A stretch of 64,000 bases of DNA from Pedobacter sp. FW305-3-2-15-E-R2A2 (GCF_038446955.1 NZ_CP151803.1:992001-1056000); one strand, 5' to 3'; counted from the stretch's first letter, positions 45,187 to 53,488 are shown. Translations and numbers: made by a program. Notes: generated by a model from the sequence alone, not told the origin.

Positions 45187-45390
45187 TTATCTGCATTCAT
45201 ATCCATAGTTTTCCTGATGATCCGGACCGCAATAGTAAATGAGGCAATCTTGTCCGGGGCCACAGCCTGTTGGTCCTCCAGGGTTTTCGAAACAATAGTT
45301 AAAGCAGGCAAATCCGGCAGTTTGAGCACCACCAAGGACTGCTTTCATGTCGGCCCTGCTTAATGGTTTGGTGTTTTTAAAATTTAACAT
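45187..45390 (-). CDS. GG-leader cysteine-rich peptide precursor 16
   Basis: 67 residues: leader of 21 ending KAVLGG and a 46-residue core with spacing x3, x9, x5, x4, x10. Group B (CLIYYCGPDH end). Leader begins MLNFKNTKPLSRAD, slightly different from its neighbours. Unit I. Confidence 0.87.
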   Translation of the reverse strand: MLNFKNTKPLSRADMKAVLGGAQTAGFACFNYCFENPGGPTGCGPGQDCLIYYCGPDHQENYGYECR

Positions 45391-45434
45391 GAGTTCTGAG
45401 ATTTATTGATATTGCTAAGCGTTTTTCTATGCTG

Positions 45435-45460
45435 AGCCCTGCTCATCAGCAGGGCTTTTT
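45435..45460. terminator. Hairpin between precursors 17 and 16
   Basis: A 9-bp stem (45435-45443 with 45448-45456) followed by T's on the plus strand. On the minus strand, the coding direction, it lacks a T-run, so it may attenuate rather than end transcription of unit I, or stop antisense transcription. Confidence 0.5.
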
Positions 45461-45500
45461 CTTCAACATTTAAGGATGGAATTTGAGTTAACCGTTCCCG

Positions 45501-45692
45501 TTAAACACATTTGTAGGCAATCATAGTGCGGTTGCAGACATAGGATACGCACTGTTTGGAGCGCTCTCCGGTGTTTTCATCCAAAAAGCAGAAGTCAGGG
45601 CAAAGGGCTCTGGAAGCATCGTCATTTGTGCCGCCTACTAGATTTTTCATGTCGGTTCTGCTCAGGGATTGAGCGTTTTTCAGTTTTAACAT
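45501..45692 (-). CDS. GG-leader cysteine-rich peptide precursor 17 (five cysteines)
   Basis: 63 residues: leader of 21 ending KNLVGG and a 42-residue core. It has only five cysteines (C-x3-C-x12-C-x4-C-x8-C); the third of the usual six is absent. It is first in unit I, directly behind the copy B control region, and its leader is almost the same as that of precursor 6. Confidence 0.86.
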   Translation of the reverse strand: MLKLKNAQSLSRTDMKNLVGGTNDDASRALCPDFCFLDENTGERSKQCVSYVCNRTMIAYKCV

Positions 45693-45730
45693 AAGATTAA
45701 ATTTGGTTAGTTAATGTATTGCTTTGTTAT

Positions 45731-45747
45731 CCAGGAGTGCAGCCTGG
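45731..45747 (-). promoter_or_regulatory. Covarying hairpin in copy B
   Basis: CCAGG (45731-45735) pairs with CCTGG (45743-45747). The middle pair is A-T where copy A has C-G. Confidence 0.5.
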
Positions 45748-45811
45748 TCTGTAGTTTTTTATTGTCGAAAAGCTGAATAAACAATTGAAAAGACTTGTGA
45801 TATTAATTTTA

Positions 45812-45877
45812 GCATCTGAAAGTATTCTGCGGCAGAAAAAGCAAATAGGGACCTGGCTGTTAAAATCTTTAAAAGAT
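45812..45877 (-). promoter_or_regulatory. Paired palindromic operator candidates, copy B
   Basis: TTCTGC-G-GCAGAA at 45825-45837 lies inside the 28-base block shared with copy A, and ATCTTT-A-AAAGAT is at 45865-45877. Spacing between the two palindromes is 28 bases in copy A and 27 here. Confidence 0.55.
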
Positions 45878-46205
45878 ATTCAGGGTTGTTTATTTTTTAT
45901 CAGTACGTTTTTTGTAATTAATAGTTTAATATAATCATTGTGTGTATAGTTTTAAAATATTTTAAGTGATTTATGAGTGACTATTTTCATGATTAGTATG
46001 TTTATGGCTCATATTGAGTTAAATCAATGGAATTTAATTTTGCAACTTTTTTGTGACGTTTATTCGTTTATAATGCGAATCTTTTCTTGGATAGAAATTG
46101 CTAATCCTGATAGATCTGGTAATTTCATCGTCATTTATGTCTGTTTGAATTTTAAAGGGCTTCTGTTTATTGGCTTAATTATAAAGAAGTAGACAAATTT
46201 CTCTT

Positions 46206-46213
46206 TACATTTG
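46206..46213 (+). promoter_or_regulatory. Candidate -7 element TACATTTG of ccmC
   Basis: Full match to TAnnTTTG, 38 bases before the ccmC start. It shows that ccmC can be transcribed without ccmB after their separation by the array. Confidence 0.55.
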
Positions 46214-46251
46214 GCGCTTATTAAAATTGAAAGCATTAAATTTTTAGATCA

Positions 46252-46908
46252 ATGTATAAGAGCTGGTGGAAAATATTAGGAGCAGTGTTGGTGACTTATT
46301 CAACAATTGCAGGTTTTTTGATTAAAACACCTGATTTACCTATCATACGCGAAAGCATTAGAAACCTGTACTTTCACGTTCCGATGTGGTTCAGTATGAT
46401 TGTATTGTTTAGTACTTCGGTTTTTTATAGTGTCAAATACCTGAGCAGCAGTAATCCGCAGGATGACATTAAGGCGGTAGAGAGCGTTAACGCGGGGGTG
46501 ATCTTTGGTATCTTAGGTCTTTCTACCGGAATGATCTGGGCAAGGTTTGCCTGGGGGCAGGCCTGGAGCTTTGATGTTAAACAGAACTTCGCGGCCATCG
46601 CCATTTTGTTGTATTTTGCTTACCTCGTACTTCGCAATGCGATTGATGAAGAACAGAAACGAGCAAAGATTTCTGCGATCTATAACATCTTTGCTTTTCC
46701 AATCATGGTCGTGTTGCTTTTTGTGCTTCCAAGAATGGCTGATTCCCTACATCCGGGCGACGGGGGGAACCCTGGTTTTAATGCTTATGATCTGGATAGC
46801 CGGATGAGAATGGTTTTTTATCCTGCCTGTCTGGGCTGGATCCTGATCGGGTGTTGGATTTACACCATCCTTTACCGCGTTCGTACCCTTGAAAAAGAAC
46901 ATCGCTAA
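46252..46908 (+). CDS. ccmC: Cytochrome c maturation protein CcmC
   Basis: 218 residues with six membrane segments and a tryptophan-rich region (GMIWARFAWGQAWSFD, about 87-102) typical of the haem-handling family. It delivers haem to CcmE in the periplasm. Conserved histidine: FHVPMW (residue 42). It is followed by the CcmD-like gene. Confidence 0.9.
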   Translation: MYKSWWKILGAVLVTYSTIAGFLIKTPDLPIIRESIRNLYFHVPMWFSMIVLFSTSVFYSVKYLSSSNPQDDIKAVESVNAGVIFGILGLSTGMIWARFAWGQAWSFDVKQNFAAIAILLYFAYLVLRNAIDEEQKRAKISAIYNIFAFPIMVVLLFVLPRMADSLHPGDGGNPGFNAYDLDSRMRMVFYPACLGWILIGCWIYTILYRVRTLEKEHR

Positions 46909-47058
46909 AAAAGATATTAGATGAAGCACCTAAAATCTCCTACAGGATTCCTCACCATTGAACATAATATATACTAGATGAAACCGTCATCAGCAGCGTG
47001 TTTACAAAAAACAAACAAAGCTAATGGTCGCTTCAATTCACTGAAAAAAAAGATACTC

Positions 47059-47277
47059 ATGAAAAAAATTACAGCAACCTTTTTAATGTTCATGATCACG
47101 ATGCAATTGTTTGCTCAGGGGCAAGGTTCAGCAATTACGGATAGCCTATATGCATCGGGTAAAATATACGTTGTGGTGGCATGTGTACTGGTAATCTTAC
47201 TGGGCTTGCTTTTGTTTCTATTTACGATAGAAAAAAGATTAAAAAAAATAGAAAAGAAAACTTCGGCTAAAATCTAA
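47059..47277 (+). CDS. ccmD: CcmD-like small membrane protein
   Basis: 72 residues from the internal ATG at 47059; an open frame reaches back to 46978 but that part is hydrophilic and unlike the family. It has a signal-like hydrophobic start (MKKITATFLMFMITMQLFAQ), a second membrane segment (about 34-54) and a basic tail rich in lysine. It would stabilise CcmC-CcmE contact. Assignment rests on position and topology. Confidence 0.72.
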   Translation: MKKITATFLMFMITMQLFAQGQGSAITDSLYASGKIYVVVACVLVILLGLLLFLFTIEKRLKKIEKKTSAKI

Positions 47278-47429
47278 TTTTAAATCGTTTGGGCCCTGTT
47301 TTTGCTTGTTTTATGATGTGGTGTTTCCGTTACACTAAGTGATTCCGGATTTGCATTAATGGTTTTTTTTAATGCAATTTTGCACCTAATTAGGATACGA
47401 ACTTATATTCAATTCATAAATAACAAATA

Positions 47430-48851
47430 ATGGCTAATACAGCAAACGACACAAATTTTTTCGCAGATGTCTGCAAGAATTTTGACAATGCCGCCCAATT
47501 TACTTCCCATCCAGAGGGTCTGTTAACCCAAATTAAAGCTTGTAACAGTGTCTATCGTTTTCAGTTCCCTATCCGTAGAGGAAATGGTTTCGAGGTTATC
47601 GATGCATGGCGTGTAGAGCACTCTCATCACATGAGTCCTACCAAAGGTGGTATTCGCTATAGCGAAATGGTTAATGAAGATGAAGTAATGGCTTTGGCGG
47701 CTTTAATGACGTACAAGTGTGCTATTGTCAACGTTCCTTTCGGTGGTGCTAAAGGTGGTATTAAAATCACAACCAAAAATTATACGGTTGGCGAGTTGGA
47801 AAACATCACCCGTCGTTATACGACAGAATTAATTAAAAAGAATTTTATCGGTCCTGGTATTGACGTTCCTGCTCCTGATTATGGATCAGGTGAACGTGAG
47901 ATGAGCTGGATCGCTGATACATATATGACCATGAACCCGGGTCAGTTAGATGCTTTGGGTTGTGTAACCGGAAAACCAATTGCCTTACACGGTATCCGTG
48001 GACGTAAAGAAGCAACCGGACGTGGGGTGGCTTATGCCATCAGAGAATGCGTTAGTGTAGCAGAAGATATGGCTAAAATTGGCTTTAAAGCTGGTTTGGG
48101 TGACAAAAGAGTCATCGTACAAGGATTAGGTAACGTAGGTTACCATTCTGCAAAATTTTTAGCAGAATTCGGTGCAACGATCGTAGGTCTTTGTGAGTTT
48201 GAAGGTGCGATCTATAATGCAGATGGTTTAAATATTGATGAGGTGTTTGCACACCGTAAATTAACAGGATCTATCTTAGGTTTTCCGGGTGCTACAGAAT
48301 TTAAAAATTCTATGGAAGGTCTGGAACAACCATGTGATATCCTTGTTCCTGCTGCTTTGGAAAACCAGATCACTTCAGATAACATCAGAAATATCAAAGC
48401 GAAGATCATCGCGGAAGGTGCCAACGGACCATGTACTCCGGAAGCAGAAGAAATCTTCACTGAAATGGGTGGTATCATCATTCCTGATATGTACTGTAAT
48501 GCAGGTGGTGTAACCGTATCTTACTTTGAGTGGTTGAAAAATCTTTCTCACGTAGCTTTTGGCCGTATGGAAAACCGTTATGCAGAGAACTCTAACAGAA
48601 ACCTGATCAATACCCTGGAAAGCCTTACCGGTAAAAGTATTCCTGCAGAACACCGCTTAATGATTGTTAAAGGCGCTTCAGAGTTAGAATTGGTGAACTC
48701 GGGACTGGAAGATACGATGATCCACTCTTACCATGAGATCAGAGAAACTTTAATGACTAAACCTGGTATTGAAACGTTAAGGACTGCTGCTTTTGTTGGT
48801 TCAATCGACAAAATTGCCATTTCTTATATGAACCTTGGTATCTGGCCATAG
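47430..48851 (+). CDS. gdhA: Glutamate dehydrogenase (Glu/Leu/Phe/Val family)
   Basis: 473 residues with the substrate motif PTKGGIRYS, catalytic lysine in [16 protein letters not shown], and the Rossmann motif VQGLGNVG (about 230-237). It converts glutamate and 2-oxoglutarate with NAD(P). It sits within the cytochrome c maturation cluster but has no evident functional tie to it. It is followed by a strong terminator. Confidence 0.94.
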   Translation: MANTANDTNFFADVCKNFDNAAQFTSHPEGLLTQIKACNSVYRFQFPIRRGNGFEVIDAWRVEHSHHMSPTKGGIRYSEMVNEDEVMALAALMTYKCAIVNVPFGGAKGGIKITTKNYTVGELENITRRYTTELIKKNFIGPGIDVPAPDYGSGEREMSWIADTYMTMNPGQLDALGCVTGKPIALHGIRGRKEATGRGVAYAIRECVSVAEDMAKIGFKAGLGDKRVIVQGLGNVGYHSAKFLAEFGATIVGLCEFEGAIYNADGLNIDEVFAHRKLTGSILGFPGATEFKNSMEGLEQPCDILVPAALENQITSDNIRNIKAKIIAEGANGPCTPEAEEIFTEMGGIIIPDMYCNAGGVTVSYFEWLKNLSHVAFGRMENRYAENSNRNLINTLESLTGKSIPAEHRLMIVKGASELELVNSGLEDTMIHSYHEIRETLMTKPGIETLRTAAFVGSIDKIAISYMNLGIWP

Positions 48852-48872
48852 GGAATACCTTATGATCATACG

Positions 48873-48904
48873 AAAAGAGGGCTGCTTATCGGCCCTCTTT
48901 TTTT
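48873..48904 (+). terminator. Intrinsic terminator after gdhA
   Basis: A 9-bp GC-rich stem (48874-48882 with 48892-48900) is followed by a T-run 20 bases after the stop codon. Confidence 0.85.
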
Positions 48905-48992
48905 GTGTCATATTTTTTTCATACTATGTTAACCGCAAATCTTCCTGCCATAGATTCACGTATCTTGTATAGATCAATCTGGAGGATTTTTA

Positions 48993-49667
48993 ATGATGCA
49001 GATACCAAAAGTCGTCTTTGTTTTGTTGCTGATGTTCCTGCTGGCCTGCAGTTCAGGTCCGGCTGCACAGCAGCTGGAAAGTAAGAATGGTTTTGCGGTG
49101 ATCGGAGCTCCGAAACCGGGAGAGCAACTTGCTACCTTTGCCGGTGGTTGTTTCTGGGCATTACAGGAGGGAATGATTGAGTTAAAAGGCGTACACAAAG
49201 TGATCAGTGGTTACTCCGGAGGAACAACTGCAAATCCGGATTACGCGAAGGTGATGTCAAAAACTGCAGGACATGCAGAGGCTGTGCAGGTGTATTACGA
49301 TCCAAAAATCATCTCTTTTGAGCAACTTTGTGAAGCTTTCTTTCATGCACATGACCCCACGCAGGTGGATGGACAAGGGCCTGATCTGGGAACGGAGTAT
49401 CGTTCCATCGCTTTTTTTCGTTCGCCGGAAGAATATCGGACCATTCGGCGGGTAATTGATCGGCTGGAAGCCACAATTTATCGAAATATTCCGGTGGTTA
49501 CCGAGTTGATCCCCTTTAAAATCATTTATCCGGCGGAAATGGAACACCAGGATTACTATAAACGTAATTTATGGGATAGCTATATCCGGAAAATCTCCAG
49601 GCCAAAAGTGCTAAAACTCCGTAGGGAAATGCCGGAATTCATCAAAACTGAGTACCTGAAAACATAA
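48993..49667 (+). CDS. msrA: Peptide-methionine (S)-S-oxide reductase, lipoprotein
   Basis: 224 residues with a lipobox (LLAC, C19) and the MsrA active-site motif GGCFW (C53). It repairs oxidised methionine in envelope proteins; the lipoprotein signal places it in the periplasm. The start is preceded by GGAGG, one of the few strong Shine-Dalgarno sites in this window. Two adjacent ATGs are possible starts. MsrB is not fused or adjacent. Confidence 0.93.
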   Translation: MMQIPKVVFVLLLMFLLACSSGPAAQQLESKNGFAVIGAPKPGEQLATFAGGCFWALQEGMIELKGVHKVISGYSGGTTANPDYAKVMSKTAGHAEAVQVYYDPKIISFEQLCEAFFHAHDPTQVDGQGPDLGTEYRSIAFFRSPEEYRTIRRVIDRLEATIYRNIPVVTELIPFKIIYPAEMEHQDYYKRNLWDSYIRKISRPKVLKLRREMPEFIKTEYLKT

Positions 49668-49788
49668 AAATATTTTGTTTTTCCGGAAGGAACTGCTTCA
49701 ATCTTAGTGTTTTTGTCAGAGAACTATCAATAAATCGTCATCAAAGTGATTTGCACGGCCCCAAAAGACTTTAGGTACTTATATTTTT

Positions 49789-49796
49789 TATCTTTG
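49789..49796 (+). promoter_or_regulatory. Candidate -7 element TATCTTTG of ccmE
   Basis: Full match to TAnnTTTG, 26 bases before the ccmE ATG, with TTTA 15 bases further upstream as a weak -33. Confidence 0.5.
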
Positions 49797-49822
49797 TATC
49801 ATTCTAAATTTTTATTAGCATC

Positions 49823-50233
49823 ATGAGAAAAAGTGCAATTATTGGTTTAATTACAATAGCGATATGTGTGGGGTTCTTAATTAGTCTGAATGCCGACACC
49901 AGCAGCTATTCTACTTTCTCCGAAGCTGCAAAGGATCCGCGTGAATTCCATGTGATGGGGTATTGGGAAAAAGCGAAAGGGATGTATTATGATGCACAGA
50001 AAGATGCCAATCATTTTGCTTTCTACATGAAAGATGAAAAAGGCCTTGTAAATAAAGTGGTTTACAATGGCACAAAACCTCAGGATTTCGAACGTTCAGA
50101 AAAATTAGTTTTAATAGGTAAAATGAAAGATAATACCTTTTATGCTTCAAAAATATTAATGAAATGTCCTTCTAAATACAACAATGATCTTGTAGAGGTG
50201 AAAGAGGACGGTCAGGTAATAAAATACAACTAA
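49823..50233 (+). CDS. ccmE: Cytochrome c maturation haem chaperone CcmE (CxxxY type)
   Basis: 136 residues: N-terminal membrane anchor (about 5-23) and a periplasmic OB-fold. The haem-attachment site, HxxxY in proteobacteria, is CPSKY here (C115, Y119), the variant described in archaea and Desulfovibrio. It carries haem from CcmC to CcmF. It is followed 5 bases later by ccmF. Confidence 0.9.
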   Translation: MRKSAIIGLITIAICVGFLISLNADTSSYSTFSEAAKDPREFHVMGYWEKAKGMYYDAQKDANHFAFYMKDEKGLVNKVVYNGTKPQDFERSEKLVLIGKMKDNTFYASKILMKCPSKYNNDLVEVKEDGQVIKYN

Positions 50234-50238
50234 TCTTA

Positions 50239-52707
50239 ATGGATATACAATTTATTGGAGAGAACCTCCTGCCCGGTAAAATCGGCCAATTCTTTATTGT
50301 TTTAGCGTTTGCCGCTTCTTTACTCTCAGCGATAGCCTATTTTTTCGCTGCAAAGAATAAAGACCTTGGAGATCGATCATGGACCCGCTTAGGACGGATT
50401 TCATTCTTAATAAACTGGGTAAGTATCCTGGGCATAGGGATCACCTTATTTTATCTCATCCTAAATCATAATAACGAATATTATTACGTTTATTCTCACT
50501 CTTCCAAAGCCCTTCCGGTTTATTATATCGTTTCTGCTTTTTGGGAAGGACAGGAGGGTAGTTTCTGGCTATGGGCGTTCTGGCAAGCTTTGCTCGGTGC
50601 GATTTTAATCTGGAAAGCCAAAACCTGGGAAAACGGAGTAATGACGATTGTTGCTTTCTCACAGGTCTTCCTGACTTCTATGTTGCTGGGGGTACAAATC
50701 TTTGGTGAAAGAATCGGAAGCTCCCCTTTTATCCTACTGAGGGAAGCTGTAAACCTTAAAGAAATGGCTCCGGTAGTATTTGCGGATGCTGAAAACTATA
50801 AAAACTACCTGAAATTCATTACGGATGGACGTGGTTTGAATCCTTTGTTGCAAAACTATTGGATGGTGATCCATCCGCCAACCCTATTCCTTGGATTTGC
50901 GAGTATGATCGTTCCATTTGCATACGCAGTAACTGGTTTATGGCAAAGGAAATATAAAGAATGGGTTAAACCAGCGATGCCATGGGCACTATTCGCGGTG
51001 ATGATATTGGGAACGGGAATTATTATGGGCTCGTTCTGGGCTTATGAAGCGCTGAATTTCGGTGGCTTCTGGGCATGGGACCCGGTAGAAAATGCATCCA
51101 TCATTCCATGGCTTACCCTGATTGCAGGTGTCCATGTCATGATCGCCTTCAAAAATACAGGACATTCCTTCTTTACAGCCATTATTTTAGTGATCATCAG
51201 TTTTGTACTGGTATTATACGCTTCCTTCCTGACGAGAAGCGGTATTCTTGGAGAAACTTCGGTGCACTCTTTCACAGATCTTGGGATGTTTGGTCACCTG
51301 GTCTTATACAATGTGGTATTTCTGGCCTTACCGGTATACCTGTTGGTCTCGAGATGGAAAGAATTGCCAATTACCAATAAAGACGAAGAAACTTATTCCA
51401 GAGAATTCTGGATGTTTATCGGTGCGTTAGTGGTTACAGTAGCCTGTATCCAGGTGATCTTCTCTACTTCAGTACCGGTATTCAATGCTGCATTCGGAAC
51501 TAAATTTGCTCCTCCGATTGATGCGATCAAATATTATAACCAATGGCAGGCACCTTTTGCTATCCTGGTTACATTTATCTCCGGTTTCTCTCAGTTCATG
51601 AAATACAAGAGAACGGATACCCGTAAATTTTACAGCAGTCTGATTGCTTCTATTCTATTTGCAGTGGTCATTACCGCAGGCTTTGTTTACCTGACGAATA
51701 TCTATACCAATTTAATGTATATCCTGCTGACCTTCAGTTGTGTGTTCGCCATCCTTGCCAATGCAAGAATCCTCGGACAAGCATTCGGCGGGAAACGTAA
51801 ACTGGTAGGCGCGGCAGTAGCACACATGGGATTTGCTTTATTATTGGTTGGCGCGTTGGTTGCCGCCGCAACGAATAAGCCGATCTCCCTGAACGCAACG
51901 AACTTCATTCCGGTGAAGGATTTTGAAAAGGCAGAGAAACCTGGTGAAAACATCGTACTTTACAAAAACGAGCCTAAGAAAATGGGCAGGTATATGGTTA
52001 CTTATACCAGAGATACGACCGTTGCTCCAAATACGATCTTTACCTTAAACTTTAAGGTTTATGATGAGGAAACGGGTAAACTGAAAGAAGATTTTGAATT
52101 GAACCCTCATGTTCAGGCGAATGAGAAAATGGGCTTAATCGCTTCCCCGGATACCAAACATTACCTTACTTATGATGTATATACGCACATCACGAGTGCG
52201 CCGGATAAAAAACAAACCCGCGGGGATCATGAAGAAACCAATCCGGAAGAAAACTATAAAGCACCAAGGATTGTAAAGGTAAGCACGGGAGATACGCTGC
52301 ATACCAGCAGTGGGATCATTACAGTAAAAGGATTGAACAATCAGCCGAAGGCGAAAAGCCTGGCATTGGCTCCTGGTGATCTTGCCGTAGGTTTACCATT
52401 AGAAGTAGTGGTTAACGGAAAGACGTATAAAACAGAGCCGATCTTCCTGGTCAAAGGAAACAATACTTTTGATTTTGCACGGAACATTGATGAACTGGGA
52501 TTGAGATTCAGGTTTACCAAAGTGCTCCCTGATCAGCAAAAAGTAGAGCTTCAGGTTTTTGAAAAACCGCAACAGGCAAAAGATTGGGTGGTATTTAAAG
52601 CGATTGAGTTTCCTTATATCAATTTATACTGGGCAGGAACGATTGTCATGGTGATTGGATTTTTACTTTCGATCCTGAGAAGACAAAAAGAGGTTAAATC
52701 TGTTTAA
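50239..52707 (+). CDS. ccmF: Cytochrome c haem lyase subunit CcmF
   Basis: 822 residues with about 14 membrane segments, the tryptophan-rich WWD-type motif (NFGGFWAWDPVENASIIPW, residues 273-291) and a nearby His (H212 in VIHPPT). It receives haem from CcmE and attaches it to apocytochrome c outside the membrane. It is longer than the usual 650 residues because of a periplasmic C-terminal segment of about 200 residues. No ccmG or ccmH follows. Confidence 0.92.
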   Translation: MDIQFIGENLLPGKIGQFFIVLAFAASLLSAIAYFFAAKNKDLGDRSWTRLGRISFLINWVSILGIGITLFYLILNHNNEYYYVYSHSSKALPVYYIVSAFWEGQEGSFWLWAFWQALLGAILIWKAKTWENGVMTIVAFSQVFLTSMLLGVQIFGERIGSSPFILLREAVNLKEMAPVVFADAENYKNYLKFITDGRGLNPLLQNYWMVIHPPTLFLGFASMIVPFAYAVTGLWQRKYKEWVKPAMPWALFAVMILGTGIIMGSFWAYEALNFGGFWAWDPVENASIIPWLTLIAGVHVMIAFKNTGHSFFTAIILVIISFVLVLYASFLTRSGILGETSVHSFTDLGMFGHLVLYNVVFLALPVYLLVSRWKELPITNKDEETYSREFWMFIGALVVTVACIQVIFSTSVPVFNAAFGTKFAPPIDAIKYYNQWQAPFAILVTFISGFSQFMKYKRTDTRKFYSSLIASILFAVVITAGFVYLTNIYTNLMYILLTFSCVFAILANARILGQAFGGKRKLVGAAVAHMGFALLLVGALVAAATNKPISLNATNFIPVKDFEKAEKPGENIVLYKNEPKKMGRYMVTYTRDTTVAPNTIFTLNFKVYDEETGKLKEDFELNPHVQANEKMGLIASPDTKHYLTYDVYTHITSAPDKKQTRGDHEETNPEENYKAPRIVKVSTGDTLHTSSGIITVKGLNNQPKAKSLALAPGDLAVGLPLEVVVNGKTYKTEPIFLVKGNNTFDFARNIDELGLRFRFTKVLPDQQKVELQVFEKPQQAKDWVVFKAIEFPYINLYWAGTIVMVIGFLLSILRRQKEVKSV

Positions 52708-52726
52708 TTTACCATTGCCAAAAGAG

Positions 52727-53488
52727 ATGAAAATTGTTTGTATCGGTTCGGGGAATGTGGCTACACATTTTGCAAATGCTTTTAAAGCAGGAGATGCAGA
52801 GTTGATTCAAATCTGGAGTAAAAATCAGGACCATGCGGCCGAATTGGCGCTGGCAACCGGAGCGGAACCGATTTCTGATTTAAAAGAAATTGATCCTGAG
52901 GCTGATTTATACCTTATTGCGGTAAAAGACGATGCCATTCCGGAGGTTGTCAAAGCTTTATTCGGTGTGAAAGGAATGGTGGTTCATACTTCCGGGGCGA
53001 CAGATATCAGGGTATTCCCGGAAAGCGGGATGAACTTTGGGGTTTTATATCCTTTACAAACCTTCTCTAAGCAAAAAGCGCTGGATTTTAAGCATGTGCC
53101 ACTTTGTATTGAAGCCAAAGACCAGGAAACACTGGATGCTTTAAAATCTATTGCCAGGATGCTGAGTCCGCTGGTGTATGAGGTAAACTCTGAAAAGAGA
53201 AGGATTCTGCACCTCTCGGCAGTATTTGCCTGTAACTTTGTAAACCACCTCTATGCTTTAAGCCAGGAGATCCTGCAAAAGAACGACCTTGATTTTGAGA
53301 TTTTAAGGCCGCTGATTATGGAAACGGCCGTAAAGGTTCAGGATGCTTTGCCGGCCGAGGTACAGACCGGACCCGCTATTCGTAACGACGAACAAACGAT
53401 TATAAAACATAAAGAATTGTTGAAAGATATGCCTGAATTAGAGGATATCTATGAAACTTTGAGTAAAAGCATTAAAAAAACACATTAA
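52727..53488 (+). CDS. DUF2520 Rossmann-like protein
   Basis: 253 residues from the ATG at 52727. The N-terminal half is a NAD(P)-binding fold (IVCIGSGNVATHFA) and the C-terminal half is helical DUF2520. Members resemble pyrroline-5-carboxylate and 6-phosphogluconate dehydrogenases, but no substrate is known. It follows ccmF by 19 bases and may be co-transcribed. Confidence 0.86.
   Translation: MKIVCIGSGNVATHFANAFKAGDAELIQIWSKNQDHAAELALATGAEPISDLKEIDPEADLYLIAVKDDAIPEVVKALFGVKGMVVHTSGATDIRVFPESGMNFGVLYPLQTFSKQKALDFKHVPLCIEAKDQETLDALKSIARMLSPLVYEVNSEKRRILHLSAVFACNFVNHLYALSQEILQKNDLDFEILRPLIMETAVKVQDALPAEVQTGPAIRNDEQTIIKHKELLKDMPELEDIYETLSKSIKKTH

Larger units (their letters stand above)
45693..46072. 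repeat. Duplicated upstream region, copy B (unit I control region)
   Basis: Similar along its length to 42244-42620 (copy A), with the same order of elements. The rest of the gap up to ccmC (46073-46251) is unique and holds the ccmC promoter. A plus-strand open frame at 45977-46192 starts inside the duplicated region and is hydrophobic by chance; I do not call it a gene. Confidence 0.85.

Noticed and set aside
40809..45692. CRISPR-like periodicity
   Set aside because: The repeating unit is 200-300 bases and consists of coding leader segments with divergent cores; there are no short identical repeats with spacers and no cas genes.
45977..46192. Hydrophobic 71-codon plus-strand frame before ccmC
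   Set aside because: It begins inside the duplicated control region and the matching frame is not kept in copy A, so it is a chance frame in AT-rich DNA.
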